Of a DNA stretch of 64,000 bases, positions 52,875 through 64,000 are shown piece by piece. The notes beneath the pieces were generated by a model, which was given only the letters and a program-made list of their open reading frames with translations, was not told the DNA's origin and did not search any database. The DNA comes from Cryptomeria japonica (taxonomy: Eukaryota; Streptophyta; Pinopsida; Cupressales; Cupressaceae). Every line of letters starts with the position of its first letter. Within the stretch, counting starts at the first letter, position 1. Position numbers and translations under genes: made by a program. The stretch lies in assembly GCF_030272615.1 (NCBI RefSeq), contig NC_081406.1:171578361-171642360 (forward strand), given 5' to 3'.

Positions 52875-54386
52875 CAATTATATATGTCAACATCACTCTT
52901 CTTGACATGGCCTTATCTATTGATCGAGATTTTTCCCAATGGAACCCAAACCTTTCTTAGCATTTTCAACAATAGCTTTTTGTAGCTAAGAGATTTTCCT
53001 CTTTTTTATTGTTGTATCTACACCCAACAACTTTAATGCCTCTTTTAATTCATTATGAACAATTACAATTGATAACAGTTGGGCTTTATCAAGTGTATCA
53101 AGATTTTTGAAATGAGAAATTATTTCCTTTGCACTTTTATTCATTGACCTCTTTTTAGTATGTCAAGGTCGTCACTATAAAATTTCAATTGCTTCACATC
53201 CATTTCAAGTAAATGATTAAATTTCTATAAGAATTATTTTTCTTCACCTATTTAGCTAAATTCACAATATGCTTATCCATACTAGAAGAAGGAAGCAAAC
53301 CTAACCCCTCTCCAATCTCCATTGTTTGGACTTGGGTCTCCTCCCTATCTTCAGTTATGTGTTCTTCAACCTTGTTTGCTCTAACACTAAATTTGGCTCA
53401 ACTCTTGCTTGAGAACTTTCTTCTTGTTGAGCTATTTCTATACACAAAATTTGAATGTGTGTGTGTGTGTGTGTGTGTGAGACCCTTTTATAAAGGAAGT
53501 GTCCAACAAAACTAAAATTGTTTAACTTCGACCACATAAAGTGACATTTCTAAATTGAATTTCAAAATGATATAAACTAATCAAATATAGAAATATTAAT
53601 GAAATTTATATCTATTATTTTATAAAAATTTGACATTTTTTTAATATATTCAAAGAGATTTTTTATTGCCAAAAAATGCTAAAAATCAGGGGTTCTAGTC
53701 AGTGTCACCAAAAAAAATGAAAACAAACTTTTTTTTTCTGATTTTAATTTTCCAAATAGAGGACATATATATATAGTACTAAAAAAAATAAAAAATAAAA
53801 TTTGATGTATATTTTTTTGTAATAATATTTTTAAGCCCAACATAGCTGAATTAGGTAGTTTTCATTCGTGTCACCTTTTGTTTACTAAATTTATCATTAT
53901 CAAAAAAAAAAAATACCCTTTTGGAGAAGATTCTCTCATCTAGTGAAAATATATATTTTTAAAAATTTAATATTATTTAATATTTATTTTTTAAATTTCA
54001 AATTAGCCTCTTTTTGAACTTTAAAAACCTACTTGTAATGTAAAAAAATAAAATAATTATGTCCAGATTCCTTACTTTGAGCTCTACAAAAGGGGTATTT
54101 TTCAAGTTTTGAAAACAAAAAATTGCTTAATGAAAAACAAAGAAGAAGTGAAAAGTTTTAGAAATGCAAACAAAATGGTTATTTTCCTGTCACATCACCT
54201 GACACTTAGGATAGTTCAGTCGAACTGAGTTTGGCCAAACTGGGTTCGACCGAACTATTATTGTCATTTAGGTGCCATGACTGCACCAATGGGTGCCATG
54301 TGGTATGGAAATTGTCTGGCTAAACTAAGTTTGGTTGCACTACACCCAGTTAACCCAAAGGGTGACATAGGTCTGTTATTTTGCCC
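52875..54386. other. AT-rich unassigned DNA with (GT)n
   Basis: No gene or terminal repeat recognised. A (TG)n run lies at about 53457-53479. Around 54220-54380 there are GTTCGACCGAACT-like partial palindromes. Confidence 0.5.
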
Positions 54387-54520
54387 ATATATATATATAT
54401 ATATATATATAAGAGAAATATATATAGAGAGAGAGAGACAGACAGACGGACAGATAGACAAATAGACAAAGAGATGGAGAGAGACAGAGACACAGACAGA
54501 CAGACAGATAGACAGACGGA
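54387..54520. repeat. Microsatellites (TA)n, (GA)n, (GACA)n
   Basis: ATATAT run at about 54389-54410, then GAGAGAGAGACAGACAGACGG and ACAGACAGACAGATAG runs, with looser GA-rich sequence to about 54650. Confidence 0.9.
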
Positions 54521-55560
54521 ATAAAAAGACTTAAGGGTCTAGAGATGGAGAGAGAGAGGTCCTAAAAATACTTAAGTGGAGAGACTAAAATGACCTAGAA
54601 AGAAAATTAGAGAGAGACTAAAAAGACTTAAGGGAAGAGAGGGAGAGATTGTTTGATGATTCTTGTGGCAAGAAAGCATTGCAAACAAGAAGACAAAATG
54701 GTTGTTGTTTGATTAACCCATTATTTATGTGAATCTGCGTATGTTCATAGGCCAAATTCAACCCAATTTCCATCGATCTTATCACAATTGAAGATAGATA
54801 AAACACTTCCTAATCCTAAGGTCAATGGCCAATGGAAAGAAACTCAAACCCACACTTGGAATCTCCTTCGACTCAAATATAGGAGCACCTAGAATGGGTG
54901 TGTAGACTCTTGTCTTTGTGATAGAGGAAAGGTAGGGGCCTCTAGGACTGAATAGATGACCTAATCACCCTCTCCCCATAAAGCTACATGTAACTTAATG
55001 CTAACCTGGGGATTTATGTCTCATCTCAAGGTAGCCATATGGTTAGTAACTTTAGGGTGCGATGCCACACCCTTGCACTAAGGACACCAAAAAAACTTAA
55101 TCAATAGGGTGGGCCTCTAAAATAAGGTTTCTAGTCATTGTTTGGGGACGTAACAACTTACTAGCACCCAACAAGACACTTAAGGATTTAACCAATCCTA
55201 CTTGGAGACTTATATATGTCACATAAATGTGGATACCTCCCTTTTTAGATTAGAATTGTTGGCAAGGTACTCACCATTGTTAGATCTTGGATTTCACCTT
55301 AATCTTTTATATAGTGGCCCAAGCAAAAAAATACTTTGGGTTGTACCCCTTGGAGTGATCACTTCTCCAAAATTAGGCCCTTCTACAAAAATAAAAGAAG
55401 ATGTTTGGTGATTTCTCTTACACCAAAGATCCGCAAAGGCAAGGGGAAAAGATAGTTTCACAAAACACCTTAGGGTTCTACCACATAAAGCGTGCAAGCA
55501 TACCAAAAAATTCAAACAAGATTGTTTTTAATGCACCAATCCCAAATTTTTACTAATCTA
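54521..55560. other. Unassigned DNA before COP-2
   Basis: No family recognised. Short frames at 55202-55515 lack any known motif. Confidence 0.5.
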
Positions 55561-56779
55561 TGTTGAACCCAAGGTTGGATTGGGAGGAGTGGTGAATTAG
55601 TCCAAAATAAAAATTAAATGCAACACATAAACAATTAAACTTCAACACATATGCACTACATGAACACCAAGATTTTCTACGTGGAAAACCCAAACAGACA
55701 AAAACCACGGTGAGCACCTACCCACAAAATATATCCACTATGTATATCAGATTACAAAGAAAAGAGTTAACAACTCCAAACTTGCAAACCAAGGCTAATT
55801 GTTGATGGAACAAGATACAAAAGAGGACTTGCAAAACCTGAAGCTAACTAAACTCAGGTAAAGATACAAAAATGATATGAAAAGAAGGATCTCCTGATCA
55901 TGAAGTTGTCCTCGAACTCTACATCAAGTGACCAACATCAAAACACACACAACTCAGACCTCAACTGCCAACACTTTGACTCATATCTCTGCCATAGTCT
56001 CAGCACAGCTTACATATCATTCAAACATAACTCTTCTTCCTGTGTACTTCACTAAACCTCACTAATTATCTTCGCATCATGCATCTACATTCCTCTCTCT
56101 TACTCTTCACCCCTTTACTTATACACAACTTCACACACTTAACTCAATCACATTCATCCTTATATACAAGATAAATCATCAAAGATTAAACCATGTCGTC
56201 CTGAACCAAATATACTTTTCAAACCAAAAAAAGACTTGTTGATCCACTCAAGAGAAACAGGGGGCCAAAACAAATCTCCCAAAGATCAATTCACCGATCT
56301 GCAATCATCGAAACATAACCAATAGCATATCCACATGCTACACATCCATACAAGTAATTAATGGCCAAAATATATATTCCAATGCAAGCAATTTAAATTT
56401 GTATCTTCACACACTATAGTGAGACCCATAACACATCAAGTAATCTCTCACAACTCATATTTGGACCTAAGTATAAATCAACCATAGAATATCACAACCA
56501 ACAACTAGCACTGCTACAACACCCAGAGAACACAAATATATTTCTGGACCATAGAACAATCGCATCCATGATACCAAAAATATATCCAACAAAGATAACT
56601 ATAACAAACAACTTTAGCAACACTTGCTAAACTCGAACACTTTTGAAACAAACAATGGACACCTACAACACTAACACAACAAGATATCTCTACGTGCTAC
56701 AAACATGGTGAGCCAATGCCATGCTCCATGACAACAAGTTTGACATCAATGGAAACCACAACAATACATACTTCATACA
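55561..56779 (-). repeat. COP-2 3' LTR
   Basis: On the minus strand runs TGTATGAAG ... GGGTTCAACA, 1219 bp, TG...CA ended. Confidence 0.85.
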
Positions 56780-57189
56780 ATCTCCCCCTTTGTCATTGAT
56801 GGAAGCACTTGACAGCACTTGACCAAAATCAAATAATACTCAATATCTCTCTAAAAACTAAATCTACATAAATTCTCCCATATCAAAAATACTCAGTCCC
56901 TGTTTAATCTCTCTCTTGGAAACTTACTCAATATCACCTCAAAGATCAAACTTGCTCAATCTCTCCCCCTTTTCCATCAAGGATAAAAGTTATAGAAACA
57001 CTGCACACACTATTGCTCCCCTTGAGAGCAACCACATAATCAATCTAGGACATGAAATAGTCATGAAATCTCCCCTTGGAAAGATGCATCACCATAATGC
57101 ACCTAGCTAGAATGAGGGGAAATAACCCCAAGCTTCTCTTAAAGAAACTCAAATGTATCCTTTGCTAATGCCTTTGTGAAAATATCTGC

Positions 57190-58560
57190 AACCTACCCTT
57201 TCATAGAAATGTATTTCAATCTAACTTCCTTATCAACAACTTTCTCCCTTAGCCAGTGATATATGATTGAAATATACTTTTTTCTTAAATGTATTATTGG
57301 ATTCTTAAAAATGTTTATTTCACTTGTATTGTCACACATAATAGGAATTTCTTCATCATATGTTACCTTGATATCCCTAAGAGTATGTCTCATCCACATT
57401 ACCTGAGTACAACAAGATGTCACTGCAATATACTTAGTTTTAGCAATATACTTTTTGAAAAATGTTACTTCCTCCCCCCTCCCTATCCTATACCTTTTTA
57501 GTTTCCCTTGGTTTGCAACAATTCATTTCTCTACTCCTTTTATCTCTATCATCTTGATGATGAATCACAAAGTGTGATTCGAAATGCAATGTTAATGCAA
57601 AAAACACAAACACAATCAAATCCAGAAACAATAGTAAGTAACATGATGGATTATGGAAAATTGATGTCTTTAATAGATAGGGAAACTGAATCTTATTTCT
57701 TACTGAACTAGGAGACCAATATGTCCCCTAAAAAGATTGCACCACCACTAGTACTTTTCTATTCATCAATACTTCCATCCCAATCTACATCTGTATAGGA
57801 TTTCAACATAAAATCTCCACCCTTTTTTGTGCCAAAGTCCATAATCCACAATAACTTTCAAATATCTGAAAATTCTCTTCACACCTTTCTCATGTGTCAC
57901 CATTGGATTTACCTAAAATCTAGCTACCAAACAAACAACCTGCATGATATATAATTTGGAGGCAGTCAAATAGAGTAATCCACCAATCATCAACTTGTAC
58001 TTTTCTTGTTCAACCTTTGAAAACTCATAGTATTTTCTCAACTTGCATCCAATGGTTAAAGGAGTTGTAACTAGTTTGCAACCATAAAAATTAAATTTCT
58101 TCAACATTTCCTTTACATACTTATTTTGAGAGAGAAAAATTATATTTTCTGATTGAATAACATATAACCCAAGAAAGAAAGATAACTTACCAATCATTGA
58201 TATTTCAAATTCTTTTTGCATCTCTTTAGGACTCTTTACATAAATTATAATCTCCTCCAAATATAATGTCATCAACATAAACTATAACAATTAACAACTT
58301 GTCTCCATAAATATTGAAATAAATATTACTATATGTTGTACCTAACCTGAAGTTTTGTTGAGTCAGATAGTTGTCCAATCTCGCATACTAGGCCCTCAGT
58401 GTCTGTTTAAGACCATACAAAGCTTTCTTCAGTCTGCACACCATATCTAAATCCTCTGTCAATTTGAAACCATCTAGTTTCTCAATTTAAACTTCTTCTA
58501 GATATCCATTCAAAAATGTTGATTTGGCATCCATATGATAAACTTTAAAGTTCTTGCTGA
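57190..58560 (-). pseudogene. COP-2 reverse transcriptase and RNase H
   Basis: From 58560 downwards: K-A-L-Y-G-L-K-Q near 58420, Y-V-D-D-I-I near 58265-58284, S-F-F-L-G-L-Y-V-I, G-C-K-L-R-K, L-L-Y-L-T-A-S and V-C-L-V-A-R-F near 57915. Then D-V-D-W-D-G-S (RNase H) and N-I-F-K-N-P-I-I-H near 57300. Many stops and frameshifts. The order and motifs match COP-1, but the copy is far more decayed. Confidence 0.8.
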
Positions 58561-59800
58561 GTAGAAAATGCAATAAATGTGCATATAGATTCCATTCTTG
58601 CTATCGAAGCAAAGATTTCTTCAAAGTCTATGCCTTCTACTTGAGAATATATTTTGCATACCAATCTTGATTTATTACTTGTCACTTGTCCTTGCTCATT
58701 TAACTTATTCCTAAATACTCATTTAGTTCCTATTACATTATTTTCCACCGGTCTAGGTACTAACTCACAAGTCTTATTCTTCTAGATTTGATTTAATTCT
58801 TCTTCCATTGCTTTTACCCAACTTTCATCCTTTCTTTCTTCCTCATAATTCTTCAACTTAGTCATAGATAGAAAATAGTAATTGCCTTTTTCTTGAGCTT
58901 CTACAATCTTCCTTCTTGTCTAAACACCTTTTGTCTTATCTCTAATTATCTAATTTTTGGAATGATGCTTCTGGACATACTTAGTAGGAACTTTGACTAA
59001 ATATTCCTCTTCTTCATCATCATCATTCATTTCCTTCTCTTTTATTTCTTCTGAATCACTTGCCTTCTCTAGAACTATTATAACAATCTCAACCTTCTGC
59101 ACTAGCAAACATTTATTCTCCTTTCTATCCTTGATATAGTATACATTTCCACCTGTTTTAACTCATTCTGCAACTCTTTTACCAGTCTTCTCTTTTCTGA
59201 TCACACATTTGGTGCTACTAAACAACACTTCATATCCTTTTCTACACATCTAACTAACACTTAACAAACTATGTCCTAATCCTTGAACATAATAAACATC
59301 ATTAGTTTTAAGCTTACCATCAATAAAAACACTTTCAATACCTTGAATAGTTGCACCATCTTCTCTGACAAACTTCACTAATCCTCCATCCTACTTCTTT
59401 AGATCTTATTAAGCCTGTCTTTATCACCCATCATATGATTTGAACATCCAGTCTATAATCCATGTACTTCGTTCTATCTTAGAATGCAATGCAGTCTTAA
59501 TTGTTCTCTCTTCTTTCGGTTTCTTCAAAGCATCCTCCTTATCTTCAATTTCTAGAAATGGGGATTCTTCATTCAAATCATCATCAACTTCATCTTCAAA
59601 TGTATGCTCCTTAATAGAACATAAGCCCTTCTTCTCTGCTATGTTAAAGTTGTGTCTCTTAAACTTTCTTTTCTTCTTATCATCATCCAGTCTCTTAGAG
59701 TCTTCTCTATAAGTGTAATTAGAAGCATAATGTCAAATTCTACCACAAGAAAAACATTCCATAGGTAACTTACCAAAATGTATTTTCTAGTTCCTCGCTA
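58560..59800 (-). pseudogene. COP-2 RT start and protease, integrase missing
   Basis: RT start: W-V-K-A-M-E-E-E-L-N-Q-I near 58815 and G-T-K-W-V-F-R-N near 58720. Upstream (higher coordinates) is an acidic stretch, then directly protease-like V-Y-Y-V-Q-G-L-G-H-S-L-L-S-V-S near 59250-59300 and a zinc knuckle M-E-C-F-S-C-G near 59755. No GAG-pre-integrase or D-D-E core lies between protease and RT, so the whole integrase was deleted. Confidence 0.75.
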
Positions 59801-60540
59801 TAATCTTCTCACAAAATTTACTTCAACTTCATCTAGATCTCCACTGCATTCCAGATCATCATGTCTTGAAAAATTAAATACCACTTCTTTATTTTCTCTT
59901 TTCTCTTTTCTCTTCCTCCATTTTTGAAATCTCATAGGCTGCTAAAGTACCAATAAGTTGATCAATGGTATAATTACTCAAATAATTTCTCTCTTGTATA
60001 GGGAATTTACATGGCTTGTAGGATTTAGGTAAAGTTAGAAGATCTTGTGAACAACATCACATTCTTCCAAATGTCCACTGATAGCTCTAATGCCAACAAC
60101 AAGATCGGACACTCTATGAATATAGTTATCAACACTTTCATCTTCTAGCATTCTCAAATACTCATACTTCTGCTTCAAATTCATCAACCTAGCCTAGTTT
60201 GTCTTCGGATCTCCTTCATATGCTAAACATGGCTTGTCCCATACAACTTTTTCTTCCTTCAATCCTTTTACCCTTCCAAACATGGAATCACTTATACAAC
60301 TGAAATTATAGCTCTACCTTCACATTAGTCTCCTTGAAATTTAGCTCATCCAGATTTTGAGCACCACCCTGCAAAGGTATATATCCAGTCTAAACTATTT
60401 CCCAAATTCCATTCAGCAATGTCTCCAAATGAAACTCCGTTCTTTCCTTCCAGTAAGAAAAGTGTGTACCATCAAACATTGAAACTTTATAATGCACCTC
60501 CTAAACCATAACAAATCTACCTCAAGCAATTAAGCCTACT
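59800..60540 (-). pseudogene. gag: COP-2 gag
   Basis: Near 60510-60390 the minus strand reads F-D-G-T-H-F-S-Y-W and L-N-G-I-W-E-I-V, the copia Gag start. It continues with a Gag-like Leu/Lys-rich region interrupted by several stops down to the knuckle near 59755. Confidence 0.7.
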
Positions 60541-60553
60541 CAAGAGGAACCTT

Positions 60554-60565
60554 TCTCTGATACCA
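60554..60565 (-). other. COP-2 primer binding site (initiator Met tRNA)
   Basis: Minus strand TGGTATCAGAGA, two bases inside the LTR edge at 60568, the same spacing as in COP-1. Confidence 0.88.
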
Positions 60566-60567
60566 AT

Positions 60568-61379
60568 TGTTCAACCCAAGGCAAGACTAAAATGGGGGGT
60601 AAATTAGTAAAAAACAAAAATTAAATGCATCACATAAACAATTAAACTTCAACACACATCCAACGCATGAACACCAAAATTTTCTATGTGGAAAACCCAA
60701 AATGGGAAAAACCATGGTGAGCACCTACCCACAAAATATATCCACTATGTATATCAGATTATAAAGAAAGAGCTAACTACTCCAGACTTGCAAACCAAGG
60801 CTAACTATTCATGGTGCAAGATACAAAAGAGGACTTGCAAAACCTAAAGCTAATTGCACTCAAGGCAAGATACAAAAATGATATGAAAAGAAGGATCTCG
60901 TGATCATTAAGGTGTCCTTGAACTCTACATCAAATGACCAACATCAAAACATACACAACTCAAACCTCAACTACCAACACTTTGTCTCATATCTTTGCCA
61001 AAGTCTCAGCACAACTTGCATATCCTTCGAACATAACTCTTCTTCTCTATACTTCACTGGACCTTGCATTGATTATCTTCACATTATGCATCTACAATAT
61101 TCTCTCTTACTCTTCAACCCTTTACTTACACACATCACACACTTAACTCAATTGAATCCATCCTTATATACAAGATAGATTATCTAAGCTTGAACCAAGT
61201 CACCCTGAATCAAAATATACTTTCCAAACCAAAAATACACTTTGGTCCACTCCAGGAGAAAGAGGGGACCAAAACACATCTCCCAAAGATCAATTCACTA
61301 ATCCAAAATCACCAAAACATAACCAACAACATATCCACATGCTACGCATCCATATAAGCAATTAACAGTCATAACATAT
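60568..61379 (-). repeat. COP-2 5' LTR, truncated
   Basis: Matches the first ~830 bp (by plus coordinates) of 55561-56779, then stops at 61379 where TGTAGACACC of TAT-3 begins. The missing ~400 bp is not seen elsewhere in the window. Confidence 0.8.
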
Positions 61380-62768
61380 TGTAGACACCTAAAATTAATT
61401 AAATTAATATTTAATTAGATTAAGCATGTCATCATAATTAACCAATTTAATTGTGTTAATTCCCTTCTTCTTAAACTTAATTAAATAAAATTTAATCAAT
61501 TTTGTCACTATAGTCCAATAATTAATTTATCAAATAAGTTAATTATTTCCCTATTCTTCTAAAGTCAACCAAATCATTACGTCTTCTAAATTCCTCTTAG
61601 TTAATTAATTCTAATTAATTAACTTAAGTCATGCGATTCCTACAAATCATTTTCTTAATTCTCACTTAGCCTAATTAATTCTTCCATTATCATACTTATC
61701 ATTATTCTCCAATTTTATATTCCTCCACTCATGTCACAACACCTTTTATCCTTTCAAGGAAATTGAAATTCCTTGAATCTCCCCATGCATCCTCTTCCCA
61801 AAGAATTTTTAATTCCTTTATCCATTTAGTCTTCCCACATATCCTTTATTTTGGAATTTTTAATTCCTCTCTCCTTTCCCCAAGGAATTTTATATTCCTT
61901 TTTATTCTCCCAATACACCTTGATACATGTCTTCCATCCCAAATCAATCTCAACCCTTCATACCAAAATCAATCTTGGCCCTCCATTGGCCTCCTCCAAT
62001 CTATAAATTGGAGTCTCACTTCCTCACAAATCACTACATAGAATTTTTTTCTAATCTTATGCTACCCCTTTCTTCCTCTATCTTTTTCTATCATATCCAC
62101 ATAATGTTCTCATAATATCCAAATAATCTCTCATCCAAGACAAATCCTTTTTCAACCAAATCTATCCATTCTTCATCCATCATAATCCAAATCCAATACT
62201 AATCAACTAATCTTGTTATGTATTTGGAGAGCATTCCACACCCATCAAGAAGAGCATATCCAAATAAGTGAAGCACAAGGGTGCCTCTACTTCATCAAGC
62301 TCAATCAGAGGAACAAGAGAGAACCCTCTCTTGCAAGGTATAAATTTGTTAGTTTATGCTTTTATTTGGTTTTCTATGCTTATTTGGGGTTTAAACTAAC
62401 CATCCAACTTTGCATTGGTTTTCTCTTGGTTCATTTTGGCATGCCCGGTGGGACCCACATCCCATTTTATAACCCTTTTTCTGAATTTTAGTGTTTTTAG
62501 TTCGCAGGTTGTCGCTTCAATGCATTTTCTTGCACTTCAGTACATCCGTTTTCAAATTTTGAAATTTTAATCATTAATTTTTGTAGGTCTGTAGATTAGC
62601 ACAACCACCCCTGCATCAAGGTGTGTACCATAGTGTCTTTTGACACTTGTTCTTAGAGCTATATTTTAAGTTTTTTGCTTTTTATTAACTAAAATAATCA
62701 TAAAAACATTTAAAAATACCTCAAAAAGAATCAAAATAAATAGTATAATAGACTTTTTATTCTGTTTG
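61380..62768 (+). mobile_element. TAT-3: 5' end of a Tat-type element (LTR, primer site, leader)
   Basis: LTR 61380-62433 (TGTAGACACCTAAAATTA ... TCTTGGTTCA), primer site TGGCATGCCCGGTGGGAC at 62437-62454 and 314 bp of leader. The leader has GCAG/GTTGTCGCTTC near 62505, like the CACAG/GTCGCGCTTC of TAT-2, and a possible acceptor TTTTTGTAG at 62587. It ends abruptly at the COP-3 LTR. The LTR has a TATAAAT at about 62002. Confidence 0.7.
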
Positions 62769-63921
62769 TGTTAGGCCCAATATAGAAAGCTAATGTACTG
62801 AGAGGGGAGGGGTGAATTAGTACTCCAAAACTTTTCTCTAATAATAACCTTACTATTATGCATAGACAAAATAGTGCAATAACATAAAATAAAACTATAA
62901 TCAACAGATAACAATCATACATGATTCACTCCATAACACATATATTTTGGTCACGCAGAAACTCTTGGTTAGAGAGAAAAAATGTGGTGGAGATGGCACC
63001 CACAACTTCACTACAGCAAATAATAAAGAATGCTCGGTTAGAGCTACATTTAGCTATTTCTGATAGCTTACCCTGTTAGGAGTATCAAGATCAGTTAGAT
63101 CTACCTTACTAAAGGATTTTAACAACACTATATAAGTGTAGCACCTGGTTAAAGGATTTACAATTTATAGACTTGGTTAGAGTCTTTTACCCTATTAAAG
63201 GTTTCTCTTACAACTTCAAAATATTACAATAAAATCATTACAAATATCTGCAACTTTACATCTGAAATGCTAAAGCAGATTCTATGTGCTCTGAATAAGA
63301 TTACCTAGCTTGTAGCATACCTCAATAACCCATAATGAAACTCGATAAACCCTTCTATTTACTTTGTTCTTCGACTATTCACTAATGACCTCTCTGTGTC
63401 TCTGTAACAGTCTTCCTTCATGCATACACTCTATTATCTCTTATTGCATCTCATATATCTAACACTAGAATCATGTTGTATAAATAGATCTCTTACAACG
63501 ATGATCTGATTCATTGCTTCGACCTTACAAAAGATTCTTCGAATGAATAACTAAACAAAATATCTCATTGGTTAGATTGACCTTGTAATCATACACAATC
63601 TCATAGTGCAATTCCCAATGCAAAAATGGTTAGATGTGCCTCGATGTTGTAACACATTTTCATGTGCATGTCCAGGTTCAATGTATCTGGTAAAATGTTT
63701 CACTTGGTGAGTTAACTTTACCACTCAGTAGCCATGAAACTTTACTCGGTAAACAGCTCGGTGAATACTATGTTCTGTGACTGCTTTCTTCTGTAACCGA
63801 CTAGACTGTTCATACCGACTTCTCTGAGTGTACCGACTGCATGATTCGGTAAGACTAACCAACTAGAATATATAGTATGACTTTGGATATGAAACTAATG
63901 GCAATTTGATAAGTAGTAACA
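62769..63921 (-). repeat. COP-3 3' LTR, minus strand
   Basis: On the minus strand runs TGTTACTACTTATC ... GGGCCTAACA (1153 bp). Near its 3' end it has ACTAATTCACCCCTCCCCTC, the same kind of block as in COP-1 (ATTCACTCCCCCC). A polypurine tract (plus ATCTCCCCTTTTGAC) abuts it at 63922-63936. Confidence 0.75.
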
Positions 63922-64000
63922 ATCTCCCCTTTTGACATTAGTTGAGATGTTTGACAAAAACTACTTACAAAGTCACAACTCAAAAACTATATACTTGACA
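63922..64000 (-). mobile_element. COP-3 internal 3' end (runs off the window)
   Basis: Polypurine tract and about 65 bp of non-coding 3' sequence of a copia element whose body lies beyond the window. Confidence 0.65.

Larger units (their letters stand above)
55561..61379 (-). mobile_element. COP-2: Ty1/copia element, minus strand, integrase deleted, 5' LTR truncated
   Basis: 3' LTR 55561-56779, polypurine tract (plus strand ATCTCCCCCTTTGTC) at 56780-56794, internal decayed gag-protease-RT-RNase H, initiator-Met primer site at 60554-60565, and a 5' LTR from 60568 that is cut off at 61379 where TAT-3 begins. The two LTRs share TCAACACA, GTGGAAAACCCA and ATATCCACTATGTATATCAG blocks. Internal length is only about 3.8 kb, too short for a full copia element. 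Confidence 0.85.

Overview
This window is intergenic DNA from a large plant nuclear genome. It is AT-rich and made almost entirely of LTR retrotransposons. I see no host gene, rRNA or tRNA. Initiator-Met primer sites in copia elements, dual-RNase-H Ty3/gypsy elements of about 18.7 kb (Tat/Ogre type) and Plant Mobile Domain proteins all point to a seed plant. A gymnosperm is plausible, but the sequence does not prove it.

Layout. 1-3163: flanking DNA with a 130-bp tandem repeat and a LINE-type RNase H remnant. 3164-51081: a three-level nest. The outer element COP-1 (Ty1/copia, SIRE-like, LTRs about 2.4 kb) is split inside its reverse transcriptase by TAT-1 (9596-47085, target duplication GATAC). 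The 3' LTR of TAT-1 is in turn split by TAT-2 (27888-46701, target duplication ATTAG). LTR divergence falls in the order nesting predicts: COP-1 clearly highest, TAT-1 about 33 differences in 1440 bp, TAT-2 six substitutions and two indels in 1436 bp. 51082-55560: flanking DNA with a possible minus-strand LTR and microsatellites. 55561-61379: COP-2, a minus-strand copia element whose integrase is deleted. 61380-62768: TAT-3, a 5' LTR and primer site only. 62769-64000: the 3' end of a minus-strand copia (COP-3).

TAT-1 and TAT-2 are different families with one unusual shared plan. On the plus strand each has LTR, primer site, a leader carrying a phased array of short GCGC motifs, a 104-codon ORF1, gag-protease-G-patch-RT-RNaseH-RNaseH-integrase, and a 3' untranslated region. 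On the minus strand, starting just inside the 3' LTR, each carries a second gene: TATA box, a 75-nt first coding exon conserved in both, an intron filled with the same GCGC motif in inverted orientation, and a second exon encoding a Plant Mobile Domain protein. The motif is element-specific (TTAGCGCAT in TAT-1, TAGCGCTATTG in TAT-2) and repeats every 18-22 bp, about two helical turns. In parts of TAT-1 the step is exactly 21 bp, or 21/18/21 with a 60-bp super-period.

This combination of mirrored, family-specific, helically phased arrays in front of both transcription units plus a spliced antisense Plant Mobile Domain gene is the best candidate here for an undescribed system. By analogy with VANC proteins of VANDAL transposons it could be a self-recognition, anti-silencing or packaging system, but that is inference. 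A second candidate is the conserved in-frame UGA near the end of ORF1, after which the peptide stays conserved.
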